Assembly: GCA_003387805.1 (NCBI GenBank)
Contig: QGSR01000025.1
Location: forward strand, 1 to 12,730
Direction of reading: 5' to 3'
Length of the DNA stretch: 12,730 bases
Source of the DNA: Bacillota bacterium
GTDB taxonomy: Bacteria > Bacillota > Limnochordia > Limnochordales > ZCTH02-B6
Translations under genes and position numbers: made by a program
Shown: piece by piece, positions 1-7,050 of the stretch
How positions within the stretch are numbered: position 1 is the first letter of the stretch
How the letters are laid out: each line of letters begins with the position of its first letter
Notes under the pieces: model-generated
The model's input: the letters and a program-made list of their open reading frames with translations, nothing else
What the model was told of the DNA's origin: nothing
The model's database searches: none

Positions 1-501
1 GATAAACACCGCATTCGGACCCCAAGCCGACCGCAAAATCCCGCTGACCATGGGGCCGGTGATGGCCGCAATGCCGATCATGGCGCCGATGCGGGCCATG
101 TTGCGGCCCCGCTGGTCGGTCGCGCTCGCGTCAGCCGTCATCGCGAAAATGGCCGGCACGATGATGGAGCCGCCCAGCCCGTGAAACGCCCGGATGGCCA
201 AGAGCTCCCCGGGCGTGCCGGCCGCGCCGTACAGAAAGACGGCCAGGCCGGCCCACAACAGGCCCACCACCAGCGGCAGCCGCCGCCCGAACTTGTCCAG
301 GACAACGCCGGCCGCGATGTTGCCCAGCGTGTTGGTGACGCTGTAGATGCTGACGATCCACCCGGTCATCAGCGCTCCCGCGCCCAGCGAGGCCGCGTAG
401 GGGGCGATCATCGGTATCTGGGTGAAGTTGTCGAAAAACGACATGAAAAGGATGAGGGTCAGCGTTCCGCTGGTGGACAGCAGTGCGAAGCGTTTGGCCA
501 C
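1..501 (-). CDS. MFS transporter, N-terminal part (cut by window edge)
   Basis: This is an inner-membrane drug/metabolite transporter of the major facilitator superfamily; the substrate cannot be told. The 167 visible residues hold about five hydrophobic segments (roughly residues 13-33, 46-66, 77-93, 98-121 and 138-158). The loop after the second carries MFS motif A, seen as G65-V-V-L-D69-K-F-G72-R-R74. A motif-C-like G-x-x-x-G...TGP-x-x-x-G lies at about 139-154, as in the 12-helix antiporter-like (DHA1) branch. The GTG start at 501 was chosen because an in-frame TGA lies only six codons upstream and translation begins MAKRFALL, directly before the first helix. Its ribosome binding site is weak (a GGGAT-like stretch). 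The gene continues beyond position 1. It is divergent from mtnA, with a repeat array between them. Confidence 0.88.
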   Translation of the reverse strand, partial: MAKRFALLSTSGTLTLILFMSFFDNFTQIPMIAPYAASLGAGALMTGWIVSIYSVTNTLGNIAAGVVLDKFGRRLPLVVGLLWAGLAVFLYGAAGTPGELLAIRAFHGLGGSIIVPAIFAMTADASATDQRGRNMARIGAMIGIAAITGPMVSGILRSAWGPNAVFI

Positions 502-599
502 GTTGTGATCCCGTCGCTTTCATCAAGTGAGTTTGGCGGAGGCCGGGCCGAGATGACGCCCCGCGGCCGGCCTCCGGGTGCAGCTCCGGTCTCCGGACG

Positions 600-711
600 A
601 ACCCGGGCGACGACCAACCCGGGTGATGACCAACCCGGGCGACGACCAACCCAGGCCATGACCAACCCGGGCCGGAACCAACTCGGGCCGGCAGAAACCC
701 GGGCAAACCTG
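600..711. repeat. Seven tandem 16-bp repeats, each with a CCCGGG-like core
   Basis: Units start at 600, 616, 632, 648, 664, 680 and 696. Units 1 and 3 are identical (AACCCGGGCGACGACC). Unit 2 differs by two C-to-T changes. Units 4-6 diverge in the second half but keep the AACCCGGG-type head (AACCCAGG and AACTCGGG in units 4 and 6). Unit 7 is partial in its tail. The unit is contiguous with no spacers, so this is not a CRISPR. Each core is a 6-bp palindrome, so the array could present evenly spaced protein-binding sites about 1.5 helical turns apart, or form stem-loops in the leader of the MFS transcript. The function is unknown. Confidence 0.9.
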
Positions 712-739
712 CGTCGAGCTTGCCGAGCCGTCGACATCA

Positions 740-769
740 ATTCTATCCAAACCTGTTCATTTCCTTCCA
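740..769 (-). promoter_or_regulatory. Weak candidate promoter for the MFS gene
   Basis: On the minus strand TAGAAT (740-745) could be a -10 box and TGGAAG (764-769) a poor -35 box, with an 18-base spacer, in the only AT-richer patch upstream of the transporter. If real, the transcript would begin near 732 and carry the whole 16-bp repeat array in a leader of about 230 bases. The -35 match is only 3 of 6. Confidence 0.25.
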
Positions 770-879
770 TAACTAAGTCTGCCGGGCGCCGTTTTTTCGA
801 TTTTTCCCGCGCCCTCACCGGCGTGGCCAGCAGCGAGCGGCCGCGGGCGGAAGCGTGCCCGCACGCACGTCACCGTGAC

Positions 880-924
880 TTCCGAATATAGGGCGCTTCG
901 GTTAAACTAGGGAGATGGAGGAGG
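880..924 (+). promoter_or_regulatory. Candidate promoter and strong RBS of mtnA
   Basis: TAAACT-like -10 (TTAAACT, 902-908) lies about 17 bases after a weak TTCCGA (880-885). The promoter is tentative. The ribosome binding site is clear: GGAGGAGG at 917-924, seven bases before the ATG of mtnA, which fixes that start. Confidence 0.35.
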
Positions 925-931
925 TCACGGC

Positions 932-2044
932 ATGAGCCATGAGACGCGCAAATCCGCCGTCCAAACGCTGGAGTGGCGGGACGGCGCTCTTTATTTGATC
1001 GACCAGCGGCAGCTGCCGCTGCGCTTCGAGACCGTCGTCTGCCGCACGGCCGAGGAAACGGCGGCGGCCATTCGCGACATGGTGGTCCGCGGCGCGCCGG
1101 CCATCGGCGCCGCGGCGGCGTACGGCATGGCCCTGGGCGCCCGGGACGCGGCCGCCCGCTTTGCCGACGATACGGCGGGCTTCCTGGACGAGATGGAGCG
1201 CATCGGCGCGCACCTGAAGCAGGCCCGCCCCACGGCCGTCAACTTGTTCTGGGCCGTGGACCGGGTGCTGGCGGTGCTGCGGGCCGCGGCGCAGGGCGGG
1301 GCCGGCGGGCACTCGCCCACGCCGGCGCCGCTGGCGGAACGGCTGCTGGAGGAAGCCCACCGCATTGCCGACGAAGACCGGCGCGTCAACTACGCCATCG
1401 GCCGCCACGGCGCGCCGCTGCTGGAGCCCGGCGGCGTGCTGCACCACTGCAACACCGGCGCGCTGGCCACCGTGGACTACGGCACCGCGCTGGGCGTCAT
1501 CCGGGCCGCCCACGCGGCGGGCACGCCCATCCACGTGTACGCGTCCGAGACGCGGCCCTTTTTGCAGGGCGCCCGGCTGACCACGTGGGAGCTGCTGCAG
1601 GAAGGCATCCCTACGACGCTCATCACCGACAACATGGCGGCCCACGTCATGGCCAAGGGCATGGTCAAGAGCGTCATCGTGGGCGCGGACCGCGTCACGG
1701 CCAACGGCGACGTGGTCAACAAGATCGGCACCTACGGCCTGGCGGTGCTGGCCAAGGAGCACGGCATCCCGTTTTACGTGGCGGCGCCCGTGTCGACGCT
1801 GGATCTCAGCCTGAAGTCCGGCGACGAAGTCGTCATCGAGGAGCGCGACCCGCGCGAGGTGACCCACGTGCAGGGCCGGCGCATCGCGCCGGAAGGCGTG
1901 AACGTGTACAATCCGGCCTTTGACGTGACGCCGGCGCGCTACGTCACCGCCATCATCACCGAATACGGCGTCGTGCGGCCGCCCTACGAGGAAGGGCTGG
2001 CCGCCGTCGTGGCCATGGCAAAGAAGGAGGCGAATCGCGCGTGA
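932..2044 (+). CDS. mtnA: Methylthioribose-1-phosphate isomerase
   Basis: MtnA converts 5-methylthioribose 1-phosphate to methylthioribulose 1-phosphate in the cytosolic methionine salvage pathway. The 370-residue protein matches the usual family length. It has the N-terminal [12 protein letters not shown] block (48-59), the CNTGALAT segment with the likely catalytic Cys173, the ASETRP segment, and the GADR-V-x-x-NGDV-x-NKIGT block with the likely catalytic Asp253. A Gly/Pro-rich loop at about 121-133 seems lineage-specific. The family shares its fold with eIF2B alpha/beta/delta subunits, but the Cys and Asp signatures favour MtnA. The ATG is fixed by GGAGGAGG seven bases upstream. The stop overlaps the start of gltX by four bases (GTGA), so the two genes are probably translationally coupled. 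No other mtn gene is in the window, but speE, whose by-product feeds this pathway, lies 1.8 kb downstream. Confidence 0.95.
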   Translation: MSHETRKSAVQTLEWRDGALYLIDQRQLPLRFETVVCRTAEETAAAIRDMVVRGAPAIGAAAAYGMALGARDAAARFADDTAGFLDEMERIGAHLKQARPTAVNLFWAVDRVLAVLRAAAQGGAGGHSPTPAPLAERLLEEAHRIADEDRRVNYAIGRHGAPLLEPGGVLHHCNTGALATVDYGTALGVIRAAHAAGTPIHVYASETRPFLQGARLTTWELLQEGIPTTLITDNMAAHVMAKGMVKSVIVGADRVTANGDVVNKIGTYGLAVLAKEHGIPFYVAAPVSTLDLSLKSGDEVVIEERDPREVTHVQGRRIAPEGVNVYNPAFDVTPARYVTAIITEYGVVRPPYEEGLAAVVAMAKKEANRA

Positions 2045-3522
2045 CCGTACGGACGCGGTACGCGCCGAGCCCTACCGGCTATCTGCACGTCGGCGGGGCG
2101 CGGACGGCACTGTTCAACTGGCTGTTTGCCCGCCATCACGGCGGCACCTTCGTCTTGCGCATCGAGGACACGGACCTGGAGCGCTCCTCGGAGGAGTCGA
2201 CGCGGGCCATCATCGAGGATCTGAAATGGCTCGGCATTGACTGGGACGAGGGTCCCGAAGTGGGCGGCCCCTACGGCCCGTACTTCCAGAGCCAGCGGCT
2301 GGACATTTACAACAAGTACGTGGAGCAGCTTTTGGCCGAGGGCAAGGCGTACTACTGCTACTGCACGCCCGAGGAGCTGAAAGAGCGCCGGGAGGCCATG
2401 CTGGCCGAAGGCAAGGCGCCCATGTACGACCGCAAGTGCCTGCACCTCAGCGAGGAGGAGAGGCAGCGGCTGGCGGCCGAGCGGCCGGCGGTGGTGCGGT
2501 TTTTGTCGCCCGACGAAGGCGAGATTCGCTTCCACGACCACGTGCGGGGCGAAGTGGTGTTCGAAAACCGGCTGCTGGACGACCTGGTCATCCGCAAGTC
2601 CGACGGCTGGCCCACGTACAACTTCGCCGTGGTGGTGGACGACCACCTGATGCAGATTACCCACGTGATCCGCGGCGAGGACCACCTGACCAACACGGCG
2701 CGGCAGATCCAGCTTTATGAGGCGTTGGGCTGGGAGCTGCCGGAGTTTGCCCACGTGCCGCTGATTCTCGGGCCTGACCGCAGCCGGCTCAGCAAGCGCC
2801 ACGGCGCCGTCGCGGTGGGCGCCTACCGCGAGCAGGGCGTCCTGCCCGAAACCATGATCAACTACCTGGCGCTGGTGGGCTGGGCCTACGACGACAAGAC
2901 CGAGATCTTCAGCCGCGACGAGCTGATCAAGTACTTCACGCTGGAGAAGGTGGCCAAGCACGGCGCGGTCTTCGATCACCAGAAGCTGGAGTGGATGAAC
3001 GGCGTGTACATCCGCAACACGCCGCTGCCGAAGCTGGCCGAGTACGCCCATCAGCGGCTGCACGCCGCGGGGCTGGCGCCCGCCCGGCTGGACGACGATC
3101 TGCGGGCCAGGCTGGAGCAGATGATGGAGCCGCTGCAGACCCGCATCCGCACGCTGGCGGACATCGTGCCCCAGACGTACTACTATTTCACGGACGAGCT
3201 GCAGTTCGACGAGAAAGCGGTGCGCAAGTTCCTGAGCCGCGACTACGTGCCGGAGCTGTACCAGCGGCTGGTGCGGGCGCTGTCCGAGCTGGACCCGTGG
3301 GAGCGCGAGGGCATCGAGGCAATTTTCCACGGCATCGCCGAAGCCGACGGCCGCAAACTGGGCGACGTCATCCAGCCCGCCCGGGTGGCGCTGACGGGCA
3401 CGTCGGTGAGCCCGCCCATCCACGACGTCATTTACCTGCTGGGACGGGAGAAGACGGTGGCGCGGCTGCAGGCCGCGGTGGCCCGGGCCGAGGCCGCGGC
3501 CCAGGCCAAGGCCGAGGGCTGA
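2041..3522 (+). CDS. gltX: Glutamyl-tRNA synthetase
   Basis: GltX is a class I aminoacyl-tRNA synthetase that loads glutamate on tRNA-Glu and, in organisms lacking GlnRS, also on tRNA-Gln for later amidation by GatCAB. The 493-residue protein begins [21 protein letters not shown]; the HIGH-type motif is H16-V-G-G19. The KMSKS-type motif is seen as L-S251-K-R253-HGA. A zinc-binding set typical of GluRS (C106, C108, Y129, C133) is intact. The anticodon-binding alpha-helical domain follows from about residue 320. The GTG start overlaps the mtnA stop and is preceded by AAGGAGG (2024-2030). A strong terminator follows at 3595. Whether the enzyme is discriminating or not cannot be read from the motifs alone. 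The next genes downstream, on the other strand, are tRNA-Gln and, past speE, tRNA-Glu. Confidence 0.97.
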   Translation: MTVRTRYAPSPTGYLHVGGARTALFNWLFARHHGGTFVLRIEDTDLERSSEESTRAIIEDLKWLGIDWDEGPEVGGPYGPYFQSQRLDIYNKYVEQLLAEGKAYYCYCTPEELKERREAMLAEGKAPMYDRKCLHLSEEERQRLAAERPAVVRFLSPDEGEIRFHDHVRGEVVFENRLLDDLVIRKSDGWPTYNFAVVVDDHLMQITHVIRGEDHLTNTARQIQLYEALGWELPEFAHVPLILGPDRSRLSKRHGAVAVGAYREQGVLPETMINYLALVGWAYDDKTEIFSRDELIKYFTLEKVAKHGAVFDHQKLEWMNGVYIRNTPLPKLAEYAHQRLHAAGLAPARLDDDLRARLEQMMEPLQTRIRTLADIVPQTYYYFTDELQFDEKAVRKFLSRDYVPELYQRLVRALSELDPWEREGIEAIFHGIAEADGRKLGDVIQPARVALTGTSVSPPIHDVIYLLGREKTVARLQAAVARAEAAAQAKAEG

Positions 3523-3594
3523 GCCCGCGCCGCGGGCCGCGGGGCGGGCCTGCCCGGCCGGCGCCGGGCGGCGCCCGCCGCCGAAGCCGAAAGG

Positions 3595-3628
3595 AAAAAC
3601 GCCGGTTCCCTACGGAACCGGCGTTTTT
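3595..3628. terminator. Bidirectional intrinsic terminator between gltX and tRNA-Gln
   Basis: A perfect 15-bp stem (AAAAACGCCGGTTCC at 3595-3609 with its complement at 3614-3628) encloses the loop CTAC. On the plus strand the stem ends in a T-run followed by GTTT, so it ends the mtnA-gltX transcript. On the minus strand it ends in TTTTTCCTTT and begins only three bases after the CCA of tRNA-Gln, so it also ends that transcript. Confidence 0.93.
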
Positions 3629-3631
3629 GTT

Positions 3632-3705
3632 TGGCTGGGAGACTAGGATTCGAACCTAGACTACCAGGGCCAGAACCTGGCGGGCTGCCGTTACCCCATC
3701 TCCCA
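3632..3705 (-). tRNA. tRNA-Gln (anticodon CUG)
   Basis: The minus strand folds as a full cloverleaf of 74 bases. The acceptor stem is TGGGAGA paired with TCTCCCA, starting with U1 as is usual for tRNA-Gln. The D arm reads GGGT...GCCC. The anticodon arm is CCAGG-TTCTGGC-CCTGG with anticodon CTG, and the T arm is CTAGG-TTCGAAT-CCTAG. The discriminator is G and CCA is encoded. It reads CAG codons, the common Gln codon in this GC-rich genome. A consensus-like promoter lies just upstream and an intrinsic terminator just downstream, so it is a single-gene transcript. Confidence 0.96.
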
Positions 3706-3720
3706 GCGGCATCGGCTTTC

Positions 3721-3749
3721 ATATTACCACAGGTCGGCGCCAAAATCAA
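3721..3749 (-). promoter_or_regulatory. Sigma-A-type promoter of tRNA-Gln
   Basis: On the minus strand TTGATT (3744-3749) and TAATAT (3721-3726) are separated by exactly 17 bases, and TGG ahead of the -10 gives an extended -10. Transcription would begin near 3714, about nine bases before the mature tRNA end. Confidence 0.85.
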
Positions 3750-3816
3750 CAGGGTGAATGCGCCGGCGGCGGCAGCCGCCGCCGGCGCCCCGGGCCGCGC
3801 TGGCGCCCGGCCCGCC

Positions 3817-4662
3817 TTACGCCTTGAGACCCAAGAGCTCCCGGGTGAAGCGGGGCAGGGCGAAGGCCGCCGCGTGGATTTCCGGCGTGTAGTAGCGTGT
3901 CTCGATGGGCGGCATCTCATCCAGCGGGATGCGCGGCGTACGCGGATCGATGCCCTTGGTGCCCATGGTGAAGCTCCACTGGCCCAGGGAATAGATGGGC
4001 ACCGACGTCAGGAACAAGTACGCGTGGCCGTCGAAGGCGTTGCCGATGGCTTTCACCACGTCCCGCACCACTTCCGGCGTCAGCCACGGCGACTCGGTCT
4101 GTGCGACCATGACGCCGTCGTCTTTCAGCGCGCCCGCCACGTCGCGGTAAAACGCCTCCGTAAACAGGCCCACCGCCGGCCCCAGCGGATCCGACGAGTC
4201 CACGATGACCACGTCGTACTGGCCGCGCACGGTTTTCACGTACTCCAGGCCGTCGGTGACCTTAATCGTGACGCGGGGATCGTCCAGCCCGTGGCTGAGC
4301 TCGGGAAGGTACTGCTTGCACAGCTCGATGACGCGCCCGTCGATCTCCACCAAGTCCACGTGCTCTACGGTGTCGTGCTTCAGCACTTCCCGCACGGTGC
4401 CGCCGTCGCCGCCGCCGATGACCAGCACCCGCCGCGGATTCGGGTGCGCAAACAGCGGCACGTGGGCGATCATTTCGTGGTAGAAAAACTCATCCTCCAC
4501 GGTCGTCTGCACGATGCCGTCCAGCACCAGCATGCGGCCGAAGGTGGGCGTGTCCAGAATGGCGATGTCCTGATATTTGGATCGCTCCCGGTGCAGCACG
4601 CTGTTGACCCGGAAGCCGATGAACGTGTCTTTGTTTTCGACTTCCCGAAACCACAGTTCCAA
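3817..4662 (-). CDS. speE: Spermidine synthase (polyamine aminopropyltransferase)
   Basis: SpeE moves the aminopropyl group of decarboxylated S-adenosylmethionine to putrescine, giving spermidine and methylthioadenosine, in the cytosol. The 281-residue protein has the N-terminal beta-strand domain (MELWFREVE...), YHEMIAHVPLF at 61-71, the nucleotide-binding VIGGGDGG (81-88), acidic E107/D109 after the second strand of the Rossmann fold, and the catalytic DSSDP-GPA loop (Asp155). The TTG start at 4662 was chosen because AGGAGGG lies eight bases upstream and the product then lines up with the B. subtilis SpeE N-terminus. The frame is open further upstream, but there it runs through the tRNA-Glu gene and its terminator. 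A TATATA stretch just upstream (about 4684-4692) may be a -10 box; no good -35 was found. No speD or speA/speB is in the window. Confidence 0.95.
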   Translation of the reverse strand: MELWFREVENKDTFIGFRVNSVLHRERSKYQDIAILDTPTFGRMLVLDGIVQTTVEDEFFYHEMIAHVPLFAHPNPRRVLVIGGGDGGTVREVLKHDTVEHVDLVEIDGRVIELCKQYLPELSHGLDDPRVTIKVTDGLEYVKTVRGQYDVVIVDSSDPLGPAVGLFTEAFYRDVAGALKDDGVMVAQTESPWLTPEVVRDVVKAIGNAFDGHAYLFLTSVPIYSLGQWSFTMGTKGIDPRTPRIPLDEMPPIETRYYTPEIHAAAFALPRFTRELLGLKA

Positions 4663-4761
4663 ATACGATCCCTCCTGCTTCTTGTATATAATGCCGCCGG
4701 GCCGGCCGGGGGCGCGCCAACGCGGCGCCCTCGCGGCGGGAGCGGCCTGCCGTTCGCGCAG

Positions 4762-4787
4762 AAAAAAAGACCCTGCGATGCAGGGTC
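4762..4787 (-). terminator. Intrinsic terminator of tRNA-Glu
   Basis: On the minus strand GACCCTGC pairs with GCAGGGTC around a three-base loop (stem arms 4780-4787 and 4769-4776), followed by seven T (4768-4762). It lies five bases after the CCA end of tRNA-Glu. Confidence 0.93.
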
Positions 4788-4792
4788 CTGTC

Positions 4793-4868
4793 TGGTACCC
4801 CCAAGGGGATTCGAACCCCTGTCTCATGGCTGAGAACCATGCATCCTAGGCCGCTAGACGATGGGGGC
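4793..4868 (-). tRNA. tRNA-Glu (anticodon CUC)
   Basis: The minus strand gives a 76-base cloverleaf. The acceptor is GCCCCCA with TGGGGGT. The D arm contains the TCTAGCGGCCTAGGA stretch typical of tRNA-Glu. The anticodon arm is CATGG-TTCTCAG-CCATG with anticodon CTC, and the T arm is AGGGG-TTCGAAT-CCCCT. The discriminator is A and CCA is encoded. It reads GAG, the favoured Glu codon in GC-rich genomes. It has its own promoter and terminator. Confidence 0.96.
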
Positions 4869-4896
4869 ACGCATCTGTGGCCTCGACGCAAGTCAT

Positions 4897-4925
4897 ATTC
4901 TAGCACACGGTTTTTGTTTTGTAAA
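4897..4925 (-). promoter_or_regulatory. Sigma-A-type promoter of tRNA-Glu
   Basis: On the minus strand TTTACA (4920-4925) and TAGAAT (4897-4902) are 17 bases apart, with TGC before the -10 forming an extended -10 (TGCTAGAAT). The expected start is near 4890, giving a leader of about 20 bases. The A-rich spacer stands out from the surrounding GC-rich DNA. Confidence 0.87.
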
Positions 4926-4940
4926 GGGGTGGCCGGCAGG

Positions 4941-5294
4941 TCAGCGGCGGGCGGCCAGGGCCCGGGCCGACGGATGCCGCCACACCATCAGGAACGCATC
5001 CACTTGATTCCAAAACTGCTCGGGGCCCAGGGCGGCCTCGGTGGTGTCGTACGTGTTGGGCAGGCCGATGCCGCCGCCGCCGATGGTCAGCAGCCCCGCC
5101 TCCTCCATGGCCGCCGTCAGCAGCGGCACGTGGCGGGGCTCCACGGCCAGGCCGGTGCGCTCGGACAGCCAGGCGGCGATGGTTTTGTGGGTGGCCGCCA
5201 GCTCGCGGCGGCCCGCGGCTTTGCGCTCGTTGATGAGATCGAGAAAGCCCATGACCAGCGTTTCGGTGACGGCGTCCACCGGCGGTTGGCTCAT
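4941..5294 (-). CDS. Uncharacterised 117-residue protein, possibly winged-helix
   Basis: I do not recognise this family. The protein begins MSQPPVDAVTETLVMGFLDL and is soluble, without signal peptide or membrane segment. Residues about 12-75 look mostly helical (TKTIAAWLSERTG-like helix, then HVPLLTAAMEEAGLL). They are followed by a Gly-rich turn (about 76-82), which would fit a winged-helix or other small helical fold. A Trp-rich segment (about 101-111, FWNQVDAFLMVW) closes the protein. The ATG at 5294 was chosen for GGTGAG five bases upstream; longer readings upstream are Arg/Pro-rich noise. It lies downstream of icd on the same strand after a hairpin-bearing gap of 152 bases, and ends just before the tRNA-Glu promoter. 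Codon use fits the neighbours, and long open length against a GC-rich background alone would be weak evidence. Confidence 0.65.
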   Translation of the reverse strand: MSQPPVDAVTETLVMGFLDLINERKAAGRRELAATHKTIAAWLSERTGLAVEPRHVPLLTAAMEEAGLLTIGGGGIGLPNTYDTTEAALGPEQFWNQVDAFLMVWRHPSARALAARR

Positions 5295-5355
5295 GTTTCT
5301 CACCGTTCGTTCAGGCGGATTGGGGCGCCGGCGCTGCCGCCGGCGGGCACGAAAC

Positions 5356-5402
5356 GAGCCCGGGCCGACGGCCGGCCAAGGCGGCCATCGGTCCACGGGC
5401 TC
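5356..5402 (-). terminator. GC-rich hairpin downstream of icd, possible terminator
   Basis: On the minus strand GAGCCCG...GGCCG pairs with CGGCC...CGGGCTC with two single-base bulges, followed by GTTTCGT, a poor U-tract. It lies about 45 bases after the icd stop and could end or weaken icd transcription before the next small gene. Confidence 0.45.
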
Positions 5403-5446
5403 GCATTACGCCGCCACGGGTCCGCGATCCTGCCGCGGCCCGGCGA

Positions 5447-6910
5447 TTACTGGCCTTGATCCAGCGAGTAGGCCAGCTGGCCGTCGAAGAGGTAGAGGTT
5501 GTCCAGCTTGACCCACTCCAGGCCCGCGTTTTCCAGCCGCTCCAGCAGCGCGCGGATGCCGGCCCGGGTGGCCGTGCCCGGCTCGCGGGCCTCGAAGCGG
5601 CAGCGCCAGTTGTCGGACAGGAACGTCTCCGGGAAACCTTCCGGGTACACCTTGACGCCGCGGTTGGAGATGACCGTCAGCTTGAACTCGGGGCCGGCCA
5701 GCTCCTCCAGCTTCTTGCCCAGCTCCTCCGGCGAGAGCTCGGTGTTGTACATGTACACGTCCACGCCGTTGAGCTCGCGCTTGGGATTGTAGCTCTTGCT
5801 GAGGGTCAGCGGCATGGGCTTCTGCAGCGGGCCGCCTTCGCCGCCCACGGTGTTCTTGCCGTAGTCGACGGCCTTCAGTTGCTGCGGCTTTTCGCCCAGC
5901 CGCTGGACGACGGCCTCGGCGAACTCCTTGGTGCCCACCGACGGCCCGCCGCGGGCGATGTCGTACGTGTGCACGCCGTCCTCGATGGTCTTCAGCCAGG
6001 CGTTGTGCACCAGCGTCGCGGTTTCGTTCAGACCGATGTGCACCAGCATCATGATGGCGCCGTGCAGCAGGCCCGACGGGTTGGCCAGGTTTTGCCCGGC
6101 CCGGCGCGGCGCGCTGCCGTGGATGGCCTCGAACATGGCCGCGTGGTCGCCGATGTTGGCCGAGCCGGCCAGGCCCACGCTGCCCGCGATCTGCGCGGTG
6201 ATGTCCGAGCCGATGTCGCCGTACAGGTTGGGCATGAGGATGACGTCAAAGTTCTCGGGCGTGTCGGCCATCTTGGCCATGCCGATGTCGACGATCCAGT
6301 GCTCCGCCTCGATGTCCGGGTATTCTTTGGCCACTTCGCGGAAAATTTCGTGGAACAGGCCGTCGGACATCTTCATGATGTTGTCCTTGGTGAAGGCCGT
6401 GACCTTCTTGCGGCCGTACTGCCGCGCGTACTCGAACGCAAAACGGGCGATGCGCTCCGAGCCCGGCCGGCTGATAATTTTCAGGCTCTGCACCACGTCG
6501 GGGGTTTGCTGATGCTCGATGCCCGCGTACAAGTCTTCCTCGTTCTCGCGGATGATAACCACGTCCATGCCCGGATGCTTGGTGGGCACGAAGGGGTGGT
6601 ACGATACCGCCGGACGCACGTTGGCGTACAGGCCCAGCGTCTTGCGGGTCGTCACGTTCAGGCTCTTGAAGCCGCCGCCCTGGGGCGTGGTGATGGGCGC
6701 TTTGAGGAACACTTTCGTGCGGCGCAGCGATTCCCACGCGTCATCGGTGATGCCCGCCGAGTGGCCGGCCAGGTACACCTTTTCGCCGATCTCGATGAAC
6801 TCCGGCTCGATGGGCGCGCCCGCCTCCAGGATGATGTGCAGCGTCGCGTCCATGATCTCCGGTCCGATGCCGTCGCCTCGCGCTACCGTAATCGGGATCT
6901 TGCCTGACAT
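5447..6910 (-). CDS. icd: Isocitrate dehydrogenase (Rickettsia/Thermus type)
   Basis: The enzyme oxidatively decarboxylates isocitrate to 2-oxoglutarate in the TCA cycle. The 487-residue protein has the isopropylmalate/isocitrate dehydrogenase core (about 1-345) plus a C-terminal domain of about 100 residues seen in Rickettsia and Thermus enzymes. Substrate residues are visible: S83 and N85 in KSLNV, R89, R99 and R121 (IIRENEEDLYAGIEH), Y128 and K175. Metal ligands are D232 and D236 in NLYGDIGSD. The cofactor loop reads HGSAPRRAGQN with R269-R270, where NAD-dependent relatives have Asp-Ile and classical NADP enzymes have Lys-Tyr, so NADP use is likely but inferred. The ATG at 6910 (MSGKIPITVARGDGIGPE) has AAGGAGT upstream; a longer in-frame reading adds only a non-conserved tail. 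It is divergent from the CBM25-like gene. Confidence 0.93.
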   Translation of the reverse strand: MSGKIPITVARGDGIGPEIMDATLHIILEAGAPIEPEFIEIGEKVYLAGHSAGITDDAWESLRRTKVFLKAPITTPQGGGFKSLNVTTRKTLGLYANVRPAVSYHPFVPTKHPGMDVVIIRENEEDLYAGIEHQQTPDVVQSLKIISRPGSERIARFAFEYARQYGRKKVTAFTKDNIMKMSDGLFHEIFREVAKEYPDIEAEHWIVDIGMAKMADTPENFDVILMPNLYGDIGSDITAQIAGSVGLAGSANIGDHAAMFEAIHGSAPRRAGQNLANPSGLLHGAIMMLVHIGLNETATLVHNAWLKTIEDGVHTYDIARGGPSVGTKEFAEAVVQRLGEKPQQLKAVDYGKNTVGGEGGPLQKPMPLTLSKSYNPKRELNGVDVYMYNTELSPEELGKKLEELAGPEFKLTVISNRGVKVYPEGFPETFLSDNWRCRFEAREPGTATRAGIRALLERLENAGLEWVKLDNLYLFDGQLAYSLDQGQ

Positions 6911-6968
6911 GCCGTGACTCCTTTCACCGAGCTTTTCGTGAATTGTGCGATGCTTGTGCACCGTCCCC

Positions 6969-6997
6969 AATATATCATTCGGCGGAGGATGTTGCCA
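6969..6997 (-). promoter_or_regulatory. Candidate promoter of icd
   Basis: On the minus strand TATATT (6969-6974), preceded by TGA (extended -10), lies 17 bases from TGGCAA (6992-6997), a weak -35. The start would be near 6962, giving a leader of about 50 bases. Confidence 0.5.
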
Positions 6998-7050
6998 GGG
7001 TAAGACGTCCCGAGCCCATCGCACAATATGGCGCAGAGGGGGGCTTTTCC

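Larger units (their letters stand above)
502..931. other. Intergenic region of about 430 bases between MFS gene and mtnA
   Basis: I see no gene here. Open frames exist on both strands, but they run through the 16-bp repeats, whose unit length is not a multiple of three, and they show no recognisable protein. From the MFS side the region holds a GC-rich stretch, the repeat array at 600-711, an AT-richer patch at about 736-806 (where any promoter for the MFS gene would lie), a second GC-rich stretch, and the short leader of mtnA. No SAM riboswitch-like core was seen ahead of mtnA. Confidence 0.7.

Noticed and set aside
600..711. CRISPR array
   Set aside because: The units are directly adjacent with no spacers, are only 16 bases long, and no cas genes are present.
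181..891. Plus-strand open frame of 236 codons across the MFS gene and the repeat array
   Set aside because: It runs antisense to the clear MFS coding sequence and through non-coding repeats, with no conserved motifs.
908..923. TRAP-binding (G/U)AG repeats in the mtnA leader (TAG, GAG, GAG, GAG)
   Set aside because: There are only four triplets with irregular gaps of one, three and zero bases, and they are explained by the ribosome binding site.
800..931. SAM riboswitch ahead of mtnA
   Set aside because: This is a common arrangement in Bacillus, but no SAM-I-like conserved core or terminator stem was seen in the leader.
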